Origin: DATAQC01 sp039649175
Lineage (GTDB): Bacteria; Actinomycetota; Acidimicrobiia; Acidimicrobiales; AC-14
Assembly: GCA_039649175.1 (NCBI GenBank)
Contig: JBBWZS010000155.1
Location: 1-8,378, forward strand
Length of the DNA stretch: 8,378 nucleotides
Direction: 5' to 3'
Position 1 is the first letter of the stretch; each line of letters starts with the position of its first letter. A program made the translations under genes and the position numbers. Below, one piece after another: positions 6,460-8,378 of the stretch. The notes under the pieces are model-generated. The model was not told where the DNA came from. It did no database searches and saw nothing but the letters and a program-made list of their open reading frames with translations.

Positions 6460-7578
6460 TTGATCACCACGTTCCGCCGAAAGGCGGCTGCAGCGCTGAT
6501 CTCATCGGGCATGGTGGCCGGCGCCCTCGTGGCCCAGGCCGCACCGGCCGGCGCCGCCACGTTCACCGTCAAGCCGGGCCAGTCCATCCAGGCCGCCATC
6601 AACGCCGCCCCGCCAGGGTCGACCATCGTCGTCAAGCCCGGCACCTACCGCGAGAACGTCACCATCGCCAAGAACAACATCAAGCTCCAGGGCACCCCTG
6701 GCCAGACCATCCTCAAGCCTCCGGCGGGCGCCCCGACGGGCGGCTGCGCATTTCCCGGTGATGGAGGGGCCAACGAGAACAGCGGGATCTGCGTGATCGG
6801 GGACTTCGACTTCTCCACCTTCACCCTGATCACGCCGGTGTCGGGTGTGAGCGTGACCGGTTTCACCGTCAAGAACTTCCCCAACCAGGGGATCTTCGTC
6901 GTCGGGGCCGAGAACACCACCGTGCAGAACGACGTGCTCACCAACAACGGTGCGTACGGCGTGTTCGCCAACACCTCGACGGGCACCCGGATCCTCGACA
7001 ACACCGCGTCGGGCAGCGGCGAGGCCGGTCTCTACGTGGGTGACTCGCCCAGCGCCCAGGCCGTGGTGAAGAACAACACGGTGTTCAACAACGGGTTCGG
7101 CATCTTCATCCGCAGCGCGTCCTCGGGGTCGATCGTGGCCAACAACGCCCACGACAACTGCCTGGGCATCCTGTTCCTCGAGGCACCGAACTCGCCCACC
7201 AACTGGGTGGCCACCGGCAACCAGGTGAACCACAACAACAACTCGTGCCCGGCCGGTGACGACGCTCCCCCCATCTCGGGCGGCGGCATCGTGGTTCTCG
7301 GCGGCCACCAGATCGTGATCCAGGCCAACACCGTGAACGACAACCGGCCGAGCGGGCCGTCGTTCGTCTCCGGCGGCATCGTGCTGATCGCGGGCTCGTC
7401 GAACAACCAGATCGTCGGCAACACGGCCCACGGCAACGTGCCCGCCGACCTGATCGACCAGTCGGCCGCCTCGAACACCTTCAGGGCCAACGACTGCGAC
7501 ACGTCGATCCCGGGCGGCCTGTGCGGCCACACGGTCGTCACCACCCCCGCCACCACCACGCCCCCTCCGGGCGGCTGA
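6460..7578 (+). CDS. Secreted right-handed parallel beta-helix repeat protein
   Basis: This 372-residue protein is probably exported and has no assignable reaction. The TTG start after AAGGAG gives a signal peptide: charged FRRK (5-8), hydrophobic AAAALISSGMVAGALVAQAA, and an AxA site near A30-A33. The mature part begins TFTVKPGQSIQAAINAAPPG, then STIVVKPGTYRENVTI, the classic opening of NosD/pectate-lyase-like beta-helix proteins. Repeated rungs follow, such as GVSVTGFTVKNF, NTTVQNDVLTNNGAYGVFAN and AVVKNNTVFNNGFGIFIRS, with Asn stacks typical of PbH1 repeats. Six cysteines (96, 111, 234, 263, 346, 355) could form disulfides. The end is a Thr/Pro-rich tail (TTPATTTPPPGG) without sortase signal or membrane anchor. 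No lyase catalytic pattern is evident to me. It may bind or cleave polysaccharide or be structural. It stands alone, between a candidate promoter and a terminator-like hairpin. Confidence 0.85.
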   Translation: MITTFRRKAAAALISSGMVAGALVAQAAPAGAATFTVKPGQSIQAAINAAPPGSTIVVKPGTYRENVTIAKNNIKLQGTPGQTILKPPAGAPTGGCAFPGDGGANENSGICVIGDFDFSTFTLITPVSGVSVTGFTVKNFPNQGIFVVGAENTTVQNDVLTNNGAYGVFANTSTGTRILDNTASGSGEAGLYVGDSPSAQAVVKNNTVFNNGFGIFIRSASSGSIVANNAHDNCLGILFLEAPNSPTNWVATGNQVNHNNNSCPAGDDAPPISGGGIVVLGGHQIVIQANTVNDNRPSGPSFVSGGIVLIAGSSNNQIVGNTAHGNVPADLIDQSAASNTFRANDCDTSIPGGLCGHTVVTTPATTTPPPGG

Positions 7579-7583
7579 CCCGC

Positions 7584-7643
7584 AGCCGGGCTCGGTGACC
7601 CCCGAGGGCCACCGAGCCCGGCTGGCAGGGCCTGACGGTTTTT
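7584..7643 (+). terminator. Strong hairpin, probable transcription terminator after the beta-helix gene
   Basis: AGCCGGGCTCGGTG (7584-7597) and CACCGAGCCCGGCT (7610-7623) form a perfect 14-bp stem only 5 bases after the stop codon. The 12-base loop can pair further (CCC 7599-7601 with GGG 7606-7608). The TTTTT run at 7639-7643 starts 16 bases after the stem, so it is not a classic Rho-independent terminator. GC-rich actinobacteria often use hairpins without an adjacent T tract. Confidence 0.75.
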
Positions 7644-7653
7644 CGAGGTCAGG
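7631..7653 (+). other. Small second inverted repeat downstream of the terminator hairpin
   Basis: CCTGAC (7631-7636) and GTCAGG (7648-7653) form a 6-bp stem with an 11-base loop that contains the TTTTT run. It may be part of a composite terminator or be chance; it is a weak structure alone. Confidence 0.35.
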
Positions 7654-7690
7654 AATCGGGTAGCAAGCGCCGATGTTGGAAGAGGGGCTA

Positions 7691-7722
7691 CACCCTCCCC
7701 GTCCAGCCAGGTCGGGAGGGTG
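7691..7722 (+). promoter_or_regulatory. Perfect 9-bp dyad in the clpC upstream region
   Basis: CACCCTCCC (7691-7699) and GGGAGGGTG (7714-7722) are exact inverted repeats with a 14-base spacer. There is no T tract after it. It lies about 27 bases upstream of the candidate clpC -10 element, where an operator could sit. I could not match it to a ClgR-, HspR- or CtsR-type site, so its role is unassigned; a stem-loop or a second terminator is possible. Confidence 0.6.
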
Positions 7723-7744
7723 CGTCTCGCGTTGGTGGCCGGCA

Positions 7745-7756
7745 CAAGTAGACTTG
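7745..7756 (+). promoter_or_regulatory. Candidate clpC -10 element within a short dyad
   Basis: TAGACT (7749-7754) fits the actinobacterial TANNNT -10 pattern and would place transcription start near 7760, about 35 bases before clpC. No good -35 is visible at the expected spacing. It sits inside CAAGT-AG-ACTTG (7745-7756), a 5-bp inverted repeat that could be an operator overlapping the promoter. Confidence 0.35.
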
Positions 7757-7781
7757 CCACCTCTGGACCCCACCGTCAGGA

Positions 7782-7788
7782 GGGAGGG
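7782..7788 (+). promoter_or_regulatory. Ribosome binding site of clpC
   Basis: The purine run AGGAGGGAGGG (7778-7788) ends 6 bases before ATG 7795. GGGAGGG at 7782-7788 has the best spacing, and the overlapping GGAGG at 7779 is an alternative anti-Shine-Dalgarno match. Confidence 0.8.
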
Positions 7789-7794
7789 TTCTCC

Positions 7795-8378
7795 ATGTTT
7801 GAGCGCTTCACAGACCGAGCCCGAAGGGTCGTGGTGCTGGCCCAGGAAGAAGCACGGCTCCTCAACCACAACTACATCGGCACCGAGCACATCCTGCTCG
7901 GCCTCATCCACGAGGGCGAGGGGGTGGCGGCCAAGGCCCTGGAACAGCTGGGCATCTCGCTCGAGGCCGTTCGCACCCAGGTCGAGGAGATCATCGGCCA
8001 CGGCGGATCGTCGCCCAGCGGCCACATCCCCTTCACCCCCAGGGCCAAGAAGGTCCTCGAGCTGTCCCTGCGCGAGGCCCTGCAGCTCGGCCACAACTAC
8101 ATCGGCACCGAGCACATCCTCCTCGGCCTGATACGCGAGGGCGAGGGCGTGGCCGCCCAGGTGCTGGTCAAGCTGGGTGCCGACCTGTCCCGCGTGCGCC
8201 AGCAGGTGATCCAGCTCCTGTCCGGCTACGCCGGCAAGGAGGGCGCCCCCACGGGTGGTCCCGCCGGCGAGTCGGCCCCAACCGGGTCGCTCGTGCTCGA
8301 CCAGTTCGGCCGCAACCTCACCCAGCTGGCCCGCGACAAGAAGCTCGACCCCGTCATCGGGCGCGAGCGCGAGATCGA
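7795..8378 (+). CDS. clpC: ATP-dependent Clp protease ATP-binding subunit ClpC (partial, N-terminal part)
   Basis: ClpC is the Hsp100 AAA+ unfoldase that feeds substrates to ClpP. The visible 194 residues start MFERFTDRARRVVVLAQEEAR and contain the two Clp_N repeats. HNYIGTEHILLGLIHEGEG begins at residue 25 and HNYIGTEHILLGLIREGEG at residue 100, with FTPRAKKVLELSLREA between them. The two DNA copies share an identical 29-bp opening 225 bp apart, reflecting the domain duplication. A Gly/Pro/Ala-rich linker (about residues 144-162) leads into LTQLARDKKLDPVIGRERE, just before the first Walker A motif. The window ends inside the gene without a stop. The N-domain and linker match ClpC rather than ClpB or ClpA. 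It appears to be a separate transcription unit from the upstream genes. Confidence 0.97.
   Translation, partial: MFERFTDRARRVVVLAQEEARLLNHNYIGTEHILLGLIHEGEGVAAKALEQLGISLEAVRTQVEEIIGHGGSSPSGHIPFTPRAKKVLELSLREALQLGHNYIGTEHILLGLIREGEGVAAQVLVKLGADLSRVRQQVIQLLSGYAGKEGAPTGGPAGESAPTGSLVLDQFGRNLTQLARDKKLDPVIGREREI

Noticed and set aside
7579..7794. Possible small RNA or riboswitch in the intergenic region before clpC
   Set aside because: There are hairpins but no recognisable riboswitch core, and no paired promoter and terminator that would define a separate RNA.
6502..8115. Minus-strand open frame of about 537 codons opposite the beta-helix gene, intergenic region and clpC
   Set aside because: It crosses a strong hairpin and the clpC start, is rich in Gly/Val/Asp/His and shows no motif. 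The plus-strand genes explain the DNA.
7867..8145. Near-identical 54-bp direct repeats 225 bp apart
   Set aside because: They are the two Clp_N repeats of ClpC, a normal domain duplication, not a mobile or recombination element.

Overview
The window is a high-GC (roughly 70% by eye), almost gapless, all-plus-strand stretch of a bacterial chromosome. Frequent GTG starts, 4-base gene overlaps and the gene content point to an actinobacterium. From memory, Mycobacterium tuberculosis carries folB, folK, panC, panD, coaX, lysS, lsr2 and clpC1 in this same order. Here folB, folK, panC, panD, coaX and clpC appear in that order. nadB and nadC are inserted before coaX, while mtnA plus a secreted beta-helix protein lie where lysS and lsr2 would be. 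An Acidimicrobiia-type lineage is my guess, held with low to moderate confidence.

Layout. Positions 1-6361 are a tight cofactor-biosynthesis operon: end of folB, folK (folate), panC and panD (pantothenate), nadB and nadC (NAD from aspartate), coaX (first step from pantothenate to CoA) and mtnA (methionine salvage). The junctions folB/folK, panD/nadB, nadB/nadC and coaX/mtnA are GTGA overlaps; panC/panD is a TGATG overlap; nadC/coaX overlap inside a tandem repeat. Only panC and panD have clear Shine-Dalgarno sequences. PanD makes beta-alanine from aspartate and PanC joins it to pantoate. CoaX phosphorylates the product, while NadB and NadC divert aspartate to nicotinate mononucleotide. panB and nadA, needed to complete the two pathways, are not in the window.

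Positions 6362-6459 are a short intergenic region with a candidate promoter. Positions 6460-7578 encode a Sec-exported right-handed beta-helix protein with a TTG start. The largest non-coding stretch, 7579-7794 (216 bp), holds a strong 14-bp hairpin (probable terminator), a small second hairpin, a perfect 9-bp dyad, a candidate -10 element and the clpC ribosome binding site. clpC runs off the right edge after its N-terminal domain and the start of its first ATPase domain. There is no gene-free stretch above 300 bases, and I saw no tRNA, rRNA, CRISPR array or insertion sequence.

The genes are mostly ordinary housekeeping enzymes, and I did not find a clearly new biological system. The most unusual signal is a set of short related repeats (core CCCGARCG, coding PERxxG) at gene ends. 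They lengthen the PanD C-terminus and both NadC termini, and they duplicate the coaX start codon.
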